From assembly GCA_900550705.1 (NCBI GenBank), contig URTG01000013.1, forward strand, positions 1-18,205: a stretch of 18,205 nt of DNA. The letters are read 5' to 3'. Source of the DNA: an uncultured Eubacteriales bacterium (GTDB lineage: Bacteria > Bacillota > Clostridia > Oscillospirales > Oscillospiraceae). Positions 1-5,812 of the stretch are shown in pieces (position 1 is the stretch's first letter; each line of letters begins with the position of its first letter). The notes under the pieces were generated by a model. It searched no databases and was not told where the DNA came from. It saw only the letters and a program-made list of their open reading frames with translations. The position numbers were made by a program, and so were the translations under genes.

Positions 1-3
1 CTT

Positions 4-78
4 TGGCAGGGATGGCTGGACTCGAACCAGCGAGTGAGGGAGTCAAAGTCCCTTGCCTTACCACTTGGCTACACCCCC
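4..78 (-). tRNA. tRNA-Gln (anticodon TTG)
   Basis: The minus strand folds as a complete tRNA. It has a 7-bp acceptor stem starting GGGGGTG, positions 8-9 TA, anticodon loop CTTTGAC giving TTG, T-arm with GGTTCGAGTCC, discriminator G and an encoded CCA at the 3' end. It is the last gene of a four-tRNA cluster read toward the left edge. Confidence 0.95.
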
Positions 79-131
79 AGGTAGAAAAGGGCAGGGCCGG
101 AGCCGAAGCTCCGGCCCTTACGCCTTGCATG

Positions 132-208
132 TGGGGTGGGTAAAGGGATTCGAACCCTCGACACCCGGAACCACAATCCGGTGCTCTAACCAACTGAGCT
201 ATACCCAC
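132..208 (-). tRNA. tRNA-His (anticodon GTG)
   Basis: This is a minus-strand cloverleaf with acceptor GTGGGTA/TACCCAC, anticodon loop TTGTGGT giving GTG, TTCGAAT T-loop and encoded CCA. The discriminator is C, and the base before the 5' end (position 209) is G on the tRNA strand. The extra G-1:C73 pair that marks tRNA-His is therefore encoded. Confidence 0.95.
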
Positions 209-264
209 CATATCAACTACGGCGTACAGGAGAGAGAAGGCCGCTTCCAATCTATGGGGAAGAT

Positions 265-341
<77 letters not shown>

Positions 342-344
342 ATA

Positions 345-418
345 TGGAGCGGGTGATGGGAATCGAACCCACGCGACCAGCTTGGAAGGCTGGGATTCTA
401 CCATTGAACTACACCCGC
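345..418 (-). tRNA. tRNA-Gly (anticodon TCC)
   Basis: This is a minus-strand cloverleaf with acceptor GCGGGTG/CACCCGC, anticodon loop CTTCCAA giving TCC, TTCGATT T-loop, discriminator T and encoded CCA. It is the promoter-proximal gene of the cluster and only 3 bases separate it from tRNA-Arg, so the four tRNAs are probably one transcript. Confidence 0.95.
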
Positions 419-452
419 ATGGACGGCGCGTCCCTCTCACGTCAGCTCTGAT

Positions 453-481
453 ATAGTAGCATACAGAAGTGGAGTTGTCAA
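453..481 (-). promoter_or_regulatory. Promoter of the left tRNA cluster
   Basis: Read on the minus strand there is a perfect -35 TTGACA (476-481), a 17-base spacer and -10 TACTAT (453-458). The predicted start falls about 30 bases before tRNA-Gly. This is a strong housekeeping-type (sigma A) promoter, as expected for stable RNA. Confidence 0.85.
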
Positions 482-542
482 TAGGTTTTCCTTTGATTTT
501 TTCGCTGCGCGAAAATTTTCCCGCTCCCGCCGCAAAATCACG

Positions 543-593
543 GGGACGGTCCCCTGGACTCGTTGTCTGAGAGACCGTCCCATGCTTTGGGAC
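543..593. repeat. Overlapping inverted repeats after pyrB, possible terminator
   Basis: GGGACGGTC (543-551) pairs with GACCGTCCC (573-581), a 9-bp stem. The GTCCC at 577-581 can instead pair with GGGAC at 589-593. The two hairpins exclude each other. They lie just 3' of the pyrB stop, where a terminator is expected, but there is only a short T-rich stretch after the stem on the minus strand, so termination is uncertain. No gene is seen between 482 and 598. Confidence 0.4.
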
Positions 594-598
594 GCCTG

Positions 599-1660
599 TT
601 ACTCCAGCGCGTGGTCGCAGAAGCCGCAGCAGTCCACGCCGCCGATCCTCTTCACCAGGGGCGGCAGATAGTGCTGGCTCTGGGTGATGCAGCGGGGGTT
701 GCGGCAGATGGGCCTGGTGCCGATCTCCACCGGGGGGACCTCCTCCTGCCGGGGCTGCATGGCCAGGTGCTCCAGCAGCGCCATCCGGGCGAACATCCCG
801 TAGCGGGCCTGCTTGAAGTAGACGGCCCGGGGGTCGTCGTCCACGTCCACGGTGATCTCGTCCACCCGGGGCAGGGGGTGCATGACCAGCATATGCTCCT
901 TGGCCCGCTCCAGCTTCTGCCGGGTGAGGACGTAAATGCCCTTGTTCCGCTCATATTCCACCGGGTCCACAAACCGCTCCTTCTGGATGCGGGTCATATA
1001 CAGCACATCCAGCTGGGGAATGACCGATTCCAGCCCGGTGACCTCGGTAAAGCGCATCTTATTTTCCCGCATGAAGGTGCGGATGTATTCCGGGATGGCC
1101 AGCTCCCGGGGGGCGATGAGGAAGAACTGGATGTCTTTGAACTTGGCCAGGGCCTTGATGAGGGAGTGGACCGTCCGGCCGTTTTTCAGATCGCCGCACA
1201 GACCGATGGACAGGCCGTCCACCCGGCCCAGCAGCTTGTTCATGGTGGTCAGGTCGGCCATGGTCTGGGTGGGGTGCATATGGCCGCCGTCACCGGCGTT
1301 GACCACGGGCACGTTGGAGTAGAGCGACGCCGCCTTGGCCGCCCCCTCCCAGGGGGTCCGCATGACGATGACATCGGCGTAGCTGCCCACGATCTTAATG
1401 GTATCCTTCAGCGTCTCGCCCTTAGACACCGAGGAGGAGTTGGGATCGGCAAAGCCGAACACCGTGCCGCCCAGGCGGAGCATGGCCGTCTGGAAGGAAA
1501 AGTTCGTCCGGGTGGAGGGCTCGTAAAACAGATTGGATGAGACCTTGCCCCGGCAGACCTGGTTAAACCGGTCCGGGTCGTCGATGATCTGGCTGGCCCT
1601 GGCGTATAGAGTTTCCCACTCCTGGCGCGTCAGGTCGCCAAAATCAATCAGGTGCCGCAT
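599..1660 (-). CDS. pyrB: Aspartate carbamoyltransferase with a PyrI-like zinc tail
   Basis: The enzyme joins carbamoyl phosphate and L-aspartate to carbamoyl-aspartate, the committed step of pyrimidine synthesis in the cytoplasm. The 353-residue protein shows the carbamoyl-phosphate loop FYEPSTRTNFSF, the mobile loop SSSVSKGETL, HPTQTMADL, HPLPRVDEI and YFKQARYGMFARMALL. A catalytic chain is usually about 305-310 residues. The extra C-terminal part holds Cys319-x4-Cys324 and Cys345-x2-Cys348, the pattern of the zinc domain of the regulatory chain PyrI (ICRNPRCI...CCGFC). The N-terminal nucleotide-binding domain of PyrI is missing. Start ATG at 1660 was chosen because AGGAG lies 9 bases upstream; an in-frame extension to 1747 has no such site. 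The gene stands alone, with no other pyr gene next to it. Confidence in the enzyme is high; the role of the tail is inferred. Confidence 0.95.
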   Translation of the reverse strand: MRHLIDFGDLTRQEWETLYARASQIIDDPDRFNQVCRGKVSSNLFYEPSTRTNFSFQTAMLRLGGTVFGFADPNSSSVSKGETLKDTIKIVGSYADVIVMRTPWEGAAKAASLYSNVPVVNAGDGGHMHPTQTMADLTTMNKLLGRVDGLSIGLCGDLKNGRTVHSLIKALAKFKDIQFFLIAPRELAIPEYIRTFMRENKMRFTEVTGLESVIPQLDVLYMTRIQKERFVDPVEYERNKGIYVLTRQKLERAKEHMLVMHPLPRVDEITVDVDDDPRAVYFKQARYGMFARMALLEHLAMQPRQEEVPPVEIGTRPICRNPRCITQSQHYLPPLVKRIGGVDCCGFCDHALE

Positions 1661-1695
1661 ACACTCCATCTCCTGTCCGTCATTTTTCTCGCCAT

Positions 1696-1724
1696 ATCCT
1701 ACCACAAACCCGTGGGTGCTGCAA
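1696..1724 (-). promoter_or_regulatory. Probable pyrB promoter
   Basis: Minus strand: -35 TTGCAG (1719-1724), 17-base spacer, -10 TAGGAT (1696-1701). It would start transcription about 29 bases before the pyrB ATG. That leaves no room for a PyrR attenuator in the leader. Confidence 0.55.
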
Positions 1725-1757
1725 GATGCGGCAAGGTTCTTTTTCAAAAGTTTCCGT

Positions 1758-1801
1758 AAAACAGCGCCCCACCCGCCGGGGGTCCGGAGGGGGAGGCGCT
1801 G
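1758..1801 (-). terminator. Terminator after the 56-residue membrane protein
   Basis: On the minus strand CAGCGCC (1795-1801) pairs with GGCGCTG (1762-1768) around a GC-rich loop, and TTTT follows. It separates the small gene from the pyrB promoter. Confidence 0.5.
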
Positions 1802-1809
1802 GGGGGAGC

Positions 1810-1980
1810 TTACTCCTCGTAATCGTCGTATTCCGAGGCGCAGGCCTTTCGCTGGAGCTTCTCCTTGGCACAGCCGCTCAGCTCCGTCAGCTTATCCCAA
1901 TAGGCGATCACCGCACATACGGCGGCCGCCGCGCCCAGAGACAGGGCGACGATCTTCAAAACAAAACGGGCCACTTTCAT
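1810..1980 (-). CDS. Small single-pass membrane protein, 56 residues, unknown function
   Basis: I do not recognise a named family. The reading frame begins MKVARFVLKIVALSLG and ends EYDDYEE. Residues about 5-27 form a hydrophobic, alanine/valine-rich segment preceded by Lys and Arg, which suggests one membrane span with the N-terminus inside or an uncleaved signal anchor. The short remainder is charged, with Cys37 and Cys47 and an acidic tail. It is supported as a real gene by AGAGGAGG 8 bases before the ATG, a well-spaced promoter, and a terminator-like hairpin just downstream. The gene lies alone between pyrB and a polysaccharide deacetylase, all on the same strand, each apparently with its own signals. 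Function is unknown. Confidence 0.7.
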   Translation of the reverse strand: MKVARFVLKIVALSLGAAAAVCAVIAYWDKLTELSGCAKEKLQRKACASEYDDYEE

Positions 1981-2015
1981 GGTTAGTTCCTCCTCTGGTT
2001 CAAATCGGTATCTCT

Positions 2016-2044
2016 AGTTTACATGAACGGCGGGAAAAATACAA
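2016..2044 (-). promoter_or_regulatory. Promoter of the 56-residue membrane protein
   Basis: Minus strand: -35 TTGTAT (2039-2044), 17-base spacer, -10 TAAACT (2016-2021). It lies 36 bases upstream of the ATG in an AT-rich patch. Confidence 0.55.
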
Positions 2045-2084
2045 TCGTTTTTCAAAATTTTGTGGCCGGATTTTCCGGGGACGG

Positions 2085-2110
2085 AAAAAACCGCCCCCCT
2101 CACCCGGCGG
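2085..2110 (-). terminator. Possible terminator overlapping the end of the deacetylase gene
   Basis: On the minus strand CCGCC (2106-2110) pairs with GGCGG (2091-2095), followed directly by six T. The stop codon of the deacetylase sits in the loop. The stem is short, so the call is tentative. Confidence 0.4.
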
Positions 2111-2822
2111 GAAGGGGGAGCTTGCAGTACCGCACCCCGTTCTCCGGCTCCACGCCCCGGAGGGCGAACAGCTGCTCCACCGTCACCAGGCAGTAGCCCC
2201 GGGCCAGAAGGCCGTCGGCGATGGCCAGGGCGGCGTCTACGGAGTTCTGATAGATGTCGTGCAGGAGGATGATGTCCCCGTCCTGCACCCGGTCCAGCAC
2301 GGCGGCGGCGATGCGGGCCGCGTCGTGGTCCCGCCAGTCCTCCGGGTCCACGGACCAGAGGATCAGGGGGCTGCCCGCCCAGGCGGCCTGTGCCCGGTCC
2401 ATCAGCCCGTAGGGCGGCCGGAGCCAGTAGTCCCCCGGCCCCAGCACCCGGGTCAGCTCCGCCCGGCTGCGGTCCAGCTGTTGGACCACCCGGGTCCGGT
2501 CCAGCCCCGCCAGCTTGGTGTGGTCATAGGTGTGGATGCCGATCTGGTGCCCCCCGGCGGCCATGGTCCGGAGCAATTCCTCGTTGCCCGCCACCCGACA
2601 GCCCACCAGAAAGAAGGTGGCGGGCACCTCCCGCAGGGCCAGCCCCTCCAGCAGCCGCCCGGTGGCGTCCTTCCGTGGGCCGTCGTCAAAGGTCAGGGCG
2701 GCCAGGGGCGGGTCCGCCGCCATCGCCGCCGCTCCGCCCGCCTCCCGCGCCCCGCCCCCGGAGCACAGCAGCCAACACGCCGCCGCCGCCCACACCCCCA
2801 CCCGCCGCAGCCACCGTCTCAT
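2100..2822 (-). CDS. Secreted polysaccharide deacetylase (CE4/NodB family)
   Basis: CE4 enzymes remove N- or O-acetyl groups from cell-surface glycans such as peptidoglycan. The 240-residue protein has an N-terminal signal or anchor (MRRWLRRVG, then a hydrophobic stretch to about residue 20). It is followed by the family motifs in order: TFDDGP (44-49, catalytic base and metal Asp), H97-T-Y-D-H101 (metal His pair), RPPYG (135-139), WSVDPEDW (156-163) and LLHD (186-189). All metal and catalytic residues are present, so it should be active outside the cell. The exact substrate (peptidoglycan GlcNAc or MurNAc, or another polymer) cannot be read from the sequence. The start has only a weak GGGGGC ribosome site. 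Positions 2823-2982 upstream show no clear promoter, only an inverted repeat (GGTCTGCG/CGCAGACC). Confidence 0.88.
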   Translation of the reverse strand: MRRWLRRVGVWAAAACWLLCSGGGAREAGGAAAMAADPPLAALTFDDGPRKDATGRLLEGLALREVPATFFLVGCRVAGNEELLRTMAAGGHQIGIHTYDHTKLAGLDRTRVVQQLDRSRAELTRVLGPGDYWLRPPYGLMDRAQAAWAGSPLILWSVDPEDWRDHDAARIAAAVLDRVQDGDIILLHDIYQNSVDAALAIADGLLARGYCLVTVEQLFALRGVEPENGVRYCKLPLPAG

Positions 2823-2976
2823 GGATGCGCCCCCTTTGCCGCTTTTTTTCAGTGTATGCGGGGGGATTTGGCAAAAGCACCAAAGCCTTATGGTTTACGG
2901 GTCTGCGCGCAGAAAAAGCCCGCATACCGAAAAGACAGGCAAGCCGCAGACCAGCGCATCAAAAAATCCGCACAGC

Positions 2977-3026
2977 AAAAAAGGTTAGCAAGAACCGTCA
3001 GAAAGCGGTTCTCGCTAACCCTTTTT
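2977..3026. terminator. Strong bidirectional terminator after the dehydrogenase gene
   Basis: GGTTAGC-A-AGAACCG (2983-2997) pairs with CGGTTCT-C-GCTAACC (3006-3020) with one mismatch. Runs of A before and T after give a U-tract in both directions. Its main use should be to end the minus-strand dehydrogenase transcript, whose stop is at 3093. Confidence 0.85.
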
Positions 3027-3092
3027 ATGCTTGGAGCTTTGCTTGGCCGGAACACTTTATTTCGCAGCCGGCCGTTGGATGCGGGCAGTCAA

Positions 3093-4034
3093 TCAGCCCA
3101 GGTTCAGCGCTTCCTTGACCTTGGCGATGATGTGCTGGCCGATGTCGCGGGAGGCGTCCACGGTCTGCGCGCCCAGGTGGGGGGTCACGATGAAGTTATC
3201 GCACTCAAACAGGGGGGAGTCGAAGCCAGCGCCCTCGGTCAGACCACCGGCGGCCAGCTCGTTCTCCATCACGTCGGTGGCGTAACCGCCGATCCGGCCG
3301 GCCTTCAGGGCCTCGTACATATCCTGCTCGTTGACGATGCCGCCGCGGCTCATGTTCAGGACAACGGCGTCGTCCTTCATCTCGGCGATGGACTTGGCGT
3401 TGAACAGGTTGCGGGTCTCGTCGTTCAGAGGCATATGGATGGTGACGAAGTCAGAAACCTTCAGCACCTCGTCGATGCTCATGCTCTTGGCGTGCTGCTC
3501 CTCGAAGACGTGGGCGGGCAGATAGGGGTCATAAGCGACAACGTCCATCTTGAACACGCGGGCCAGCTCGCCCACGCGCTGGCCGATGCGGCCAAAGCCC
3601 AGAACGCCCAGGGTCTTGCCCCGCAGCTCGCGGCCCACGAACTTATACTTGTCCCACTGCTTGTTGACCTTCACGTCGTAGCAGGCGGGAATGGTGTGGC
3701 GGGACAGGTCCAGCATCTTGGCGATGGTCAGCTCGGCCACGGCGTTGCCGTTCAGGCCGGGGGCGTTGATGACCTGCACGCCCTTCTCCTTGGCGTAGTC
3801 CAGGTCGATGTGGTTCAGACCCACGGAGCAGACGCCGATGACCTTCAGGTTCTTGGCGGCATCCAGGATCTTCTTGTTGATGGCGGGGTCCACGCGCATG
3901 ATGAGAACGTCATACTCGGGGATCAGCTCGGCCAGCTCGTCCTGGCTCGGCAGCATTTTGGTGTCCACGGTCATGTATTTGCCCAGTTCCTCGGCGATGG
4001 CGCTGTGGACGGCGTCGATGATAAGACATTTCAT
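3093..4034 (-). CDS. D-2-hydroxyacid dehydrogenase, 3-phosphoglycerate dehydrogenase-like
   Basis: This NAD-dependent enzyme family oxidises D-2-hydroxyacids. The closest role is SerA, which converts 3-phosphoglycerate to 3-phosphohydroxypyruvate at the start of serine synthesis. The 313-residue protein has a substrate loop GVCSVGLNHIDL (67-78), NAPGLNGNAVAE (90-101), a Rossmann motif G146-F-G-R-I-G151 with Asp169 (NAD rather than NADP), and catalytic Arg230 (NMSRGG), Glu259 (DVMENE) and His286 (TPHLGAQT). It lacks the C-terminal ACT domain of long SerA proteins, so it is probably not feedback-inhibited by serine. Hydroxypyruvate or another hydroxyacid is an alternative substrate. ATG at 4034 was chosen over the upstream in-frame start at 4082 because the family core begins there and AAGGG precedes it. 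The gene is divergent from a LysR-type regulator, which may control it. Confidence 0.85.
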   Translation of the reverse strand: MKCLIIDAVHSAIAEELGKYMTVDTKMLPSQDELAELIPEYDVLIMRVDPAINKKILDAAKNLKVIGVCSVGLNHIDLDYAKEKGVQVINAPGLNGNAVAELTIAKMLDLSRHTIPACYDVKVNKQWDKYKFVGRELRGKTLGVLGFGRIGQRVGELARVFKMDVVAYDPYLPAHVFEEQHAKSMSIDEVLKVSDFVTIHMPLNDETRNLFNAKSIAEMKDDAVVLNMSRGGIVNEQDMYEALKAGRIGGYATDVMENELAAGGLTEGAGFDSPLFECDNFIVTPHLGAQTVDASRDIGQHIIAKVKEALNLG

Positions 4035-4159
4035 AGCTAACACCCTTCCGTAATGATTACAAGATTTGCACAGCTTGTCCAAAAATGGCCGCTATGCTCC
4101 GGATATACATCTATATTATGCCACATTTTTTCAGAACCGAACAGCACCTTTTTATTGAG

Positions 4160-4172
4160 GGTTGTCACAACC
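4160..4172. promoter_or_regulatory. Candidate operator palindrome GGTTGTCACAACC
   Basis: This is a perfect inverted repeat with 6-base arms and a central C, overlapping the -35 of the regulator gene. It contains the T-N11-A spacing seen in LysR-type sites, which suggests an autoregulatory site. The binding protein is inferred from position only. Confidence 0.5.
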
Positions 4173-4274
4173 AAACGGCTGTGGTAAAATGAGGCTTGAG
4201 CAAAAAACGGATTCCATTCCTCTCTGCGGGGACGGGCCACAGGCCGTCGAGCAAGACGCTTTCCGTGGTCTCTC

Positions 4275-4332
4275 GTAGGGGCGGCCTGTGGCCGCCCGCG
4301 ATACCCGGCGCACCAACGGCGGGCGGCCCTAC
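4275..4332. repeat. Dispersed palindromic repeat, copy 1
   Basis: The left arm begins GTAGGGGCGGCCTGTGGCC. The right arm CGGGCGGCCCTAC is shorter, so the stem is imperfect. The core resembles the copies at 10310-10379 and 16381-16453, and the flank GGTCTCTC and inner CGATACCC are shared with the third copy (reversed there). It lies in the untranslated leader of the LysR-type gene. Confidence 0.8.
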
Positions 4333-4391
4333 GAAGTGTTCCGATGGTGCGTTGGAACCAAAAAGACACAGCGGCACTCAGGAGGCACTGC

Positions 4392-5375
4392 ATGAACTTT
4401 CAGCACTTGAAATACTTTTTAATGGTGGCGGAGGAGCTGAATATCACCCGGGCGGCGGAGCGGCTGTATATCTCGCAGCAGGCCCTGTCCAACCACATCA
4501 GCAATATGGAGCGGGAGCTGGAGGTCAAGCTGTTCACCCGCTCCCCCAAGCTGGCCCTGACCTACGCCGGCGGCCTGCTGGTGGAGTCGGCCACCCAGAT
4601 CCTCGACCTGCACAGCCAGTACCTCAGCAAGGTGGGAGACATCAACCGCCACTATCTGGGCGTGCTCCGGGTGGGCATCTCCCACACCTGCGGGCTGGCC
4701 CTGCTGCCCGAAATTCTGCCCCGGTTCCGCTCGGAATTCCCCATGGCGGAATTCTCCCTGTTCGAGGGCAACTCCACCCAGCTGGAGGACGAGCTGTCCC
4801 ACGGCCGGGTGGACCTAATCATCTGCTTCCAGCCCATTATGATCGAGGGGGTGGAGACCGTCCCGCTGACGGAGCAGCGGCTGGTGATGGTGGTGCCCAG
4901 GATCTTTACCAACCAGATCTTCGGCGACCGGGCCGACGCCGTCCGCCAGCAGTTTTCCAACGGCGCGGACATCGACGCCTTCCATCAGATGCCCTTTGTC
5001 CTGATCAAGCGGGGCAACCGCACCCGGAACATCGTCGATCAATACTTCAGCCGCTACTACTTCAAGCCCAAGCTGGTGCTGGAGACGGAGAACACCGTTA
5101 CCACCCTGGCTATGGCCCAGGCGGGGTTGGGCATTACCATCTGTCCGGAGCTGTTCCTCCGGGCCATCCCCACCCCCGTGTCCTCCGCCGGGGGCGGGCT
5201 GGACCTGTTCCCCCTCACCGACCCCTCCACCTTCAGCAAGCTGGTGGCAGGCTATCGGCAGGACCGCTACCTGTCGCACTTCGGCGAGCGCTTCGTCAAG
5301 CTGGCCTCCGGCATCCTCCAGCAGGACGGGGGCGGCCTGCTGCGGACCGCCGCAAAATCCTCCGCCACGGTCTGA
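4392..5375 (+). CDS. LysR-type transcriptional regulator
   Basis: This is a DNA-binding regulator of 327 residues, about normal for the family. The N-terminal winged helix-turn-helix starts MNFQHLKYFLMVAEELNITRAAERLYISQQALSNHI. It is followed by the linker helix and a periplasmic-binding-like effector domain (about 90-300) that includes VLRVGISHTCG and LAMAQAGLGITICPELF. AGGAGG lies 6 bases before the ATG at 4392, which fixes the start; an in-frame start at 4344 has no site. The neighbours are a divergent hydroxyacid dehydrogenase and, downstream on the same strand, the branched-chain amino acid operon with its own promoter and T-box. The most likely target is the divergent gene; the effector is unknown. 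Confidence 0.88.
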   Translation: MNFQHLKYFLMVAEELNITRAAERLYISQQALSNHISNMERELEVKLFTRSPKLALTYAGGLLVESATQILDLHSQYLSKVGDINRHYLGVLRVGISHTCGLALLPEILPRFRSEFPMAEFSLFEGNSTQLEDELSHGRVDLIICFQPIMIEGVETVPLTEQRLVMVVPRIFTNQIFGDRADAVRQQFSNGADIDAFHQMPFVLIKRGNRTRNIVDQYFSRYYFKPKLVLETENTVTTLAMAQAGLGITICPELFLRAIPTPVSSAGGGLDLFPLTDPSTFSKLVAGYRQDRYLSHFGERFVKLASGILQQDGGGLLRTAAKSSATV

Positions 5376-5387
5376 CGGCCCTCCCCG

Positions 5388-5420
5388 TTCCGCCTAAAAA
5401 ACCAACCGAAACGGGCGGAA
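5388..5420 (+). terminator. Weak terminator-like hairpin after the LysR-type gene
   Basis: TTCCGCC (5388-5394) pairs with GGCGGAA (5414-5420), followed by ATTTG only. It is the sole stem between the regulator stop and the ilv promoter, so some read-through into the T-box is possible. Confidence 0.3.
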
Positions 5421-5450
5421 ATTTGTATGAAAATTTCCCGGCAAAAAAAA

Positions 5451-5479
5451 TTGACAAACCAGGACAGTTAGAGTATGAT
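5451..5479 (+). promoter_or_regulatory. Promoter of the ilv operon
   Basis: -35 TTGACA (5451-5456), 17-base spacer, -10 TATGAT (5474-5479), preceded by an A-tract. It places the transcript start near 5486, just ahead of the T-box Stem I. Confidence 0.88.
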
Positions 5480-5485
5480 AATGGA

Positions 5486-5764
5486 CAATCATCCAAAACG
5501 CGATGAGCGGGATAGTAGGAGTGCCTGAAAGCGCAGAGAGAGAGCGGTCGCTGTAAGCTCCCATGAAGGGCACGGTTCGAACCTCACCCGTGAGCAGTCT
5601 GTCTGAACCCGGCGAAGCGCCCCAGTAGGACGGAACGGGTCTCCCTCCGTTACAGGGGCAACGAGCGCACAGCCAGGAGACGCTTCCGGCTGTGAATTTA
5701 GGTGGTACCACGGAGTATTCGGCTTCGTCCTATCGAAGATAGGGCGGAGCCGTGTTGTTTTTTT
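5486..5764 (+). promoter_or_regulatory. T-box leader, probable leucine (CUC) specifier
   Basis: T-box RNAs sense uncharged tRNA and block a terminator when it binds. Stem I begins with the kink-turn GATGAGCGGG (closing CCCGTGAGC). The specifier loop has AGTA (5514-5517) on one side and GAAC-CTC-A on the other (CTC at 5583-5585), so the codon read is most likely CUC, Leu. A distal AGAGAG segment follows. The T-box itself, GAATTTAGGTGGTACCACGG, lies at about 5694-5713 inside the antiterminator (TCCG 5685-5688 with CGGA 5711-5714). Its TGGT would pair with ACCA, which fits tRNA-Leu with discriminator A. Leucine control of ilv genes is known from Bacillus ilv-leu. The specifier assignment is my manual fold. 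Confidence 0.9.
5719..5764 (+). terminator. T-box attenuator terminator
   Basis: CGGCTTCGTCCTAT pairs with ATAGGGCGGAGCCG around a GAAG-type loop, followed by a T-tract (5758-5764). It competes with the antiterminator that holds the T-box. It sits 48 bases before the first ilvB start. Confidence 0.88.
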
Positions 5765-5812
5765 CGGGAAAATCAGCCCGGCAGCGAAAAGCTTATTTGG
5801 AGGTGACGTTCC

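Larger units (their letters stand above)
4035..4391. promoter_or_regulatory. Divergent control region between the dehydrogenase and lysR-type genes
   Basis: This 357-base gap has no gene. It holds a plus-strand promoter, -35 TTGTCA (4162-4167), 17 bases, -10 TAAAAT (4185-4190). It also holds a minus-strand AT-rich stretch with CATAAT near 4115-4120 that could serve the dehydrogenase. A perfect palindrome GGTTGTCACAACC (4160-4172) overlaps the plus -35. The long leader of the regulator gene (about 195 bases) contains a copy of a dispersed palindromic repeat. Confidence 0.6.

Noticed and set aside
2851..2858. CATACACT on the minus strand before the deacetylase, resembling a sigma E -10
   Set aside because: It has no matching -35 at 14-15 bases, so a sporulation-specific promoter is not supported.
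1533..4040. 835-residue plus-strand open frame opposite pyrB, the small protein, the deacetylase and the dehydrogenase
   Set aside because: It runs antisense through four supported genes and their promoters and terminators; the protein is compositional noise.
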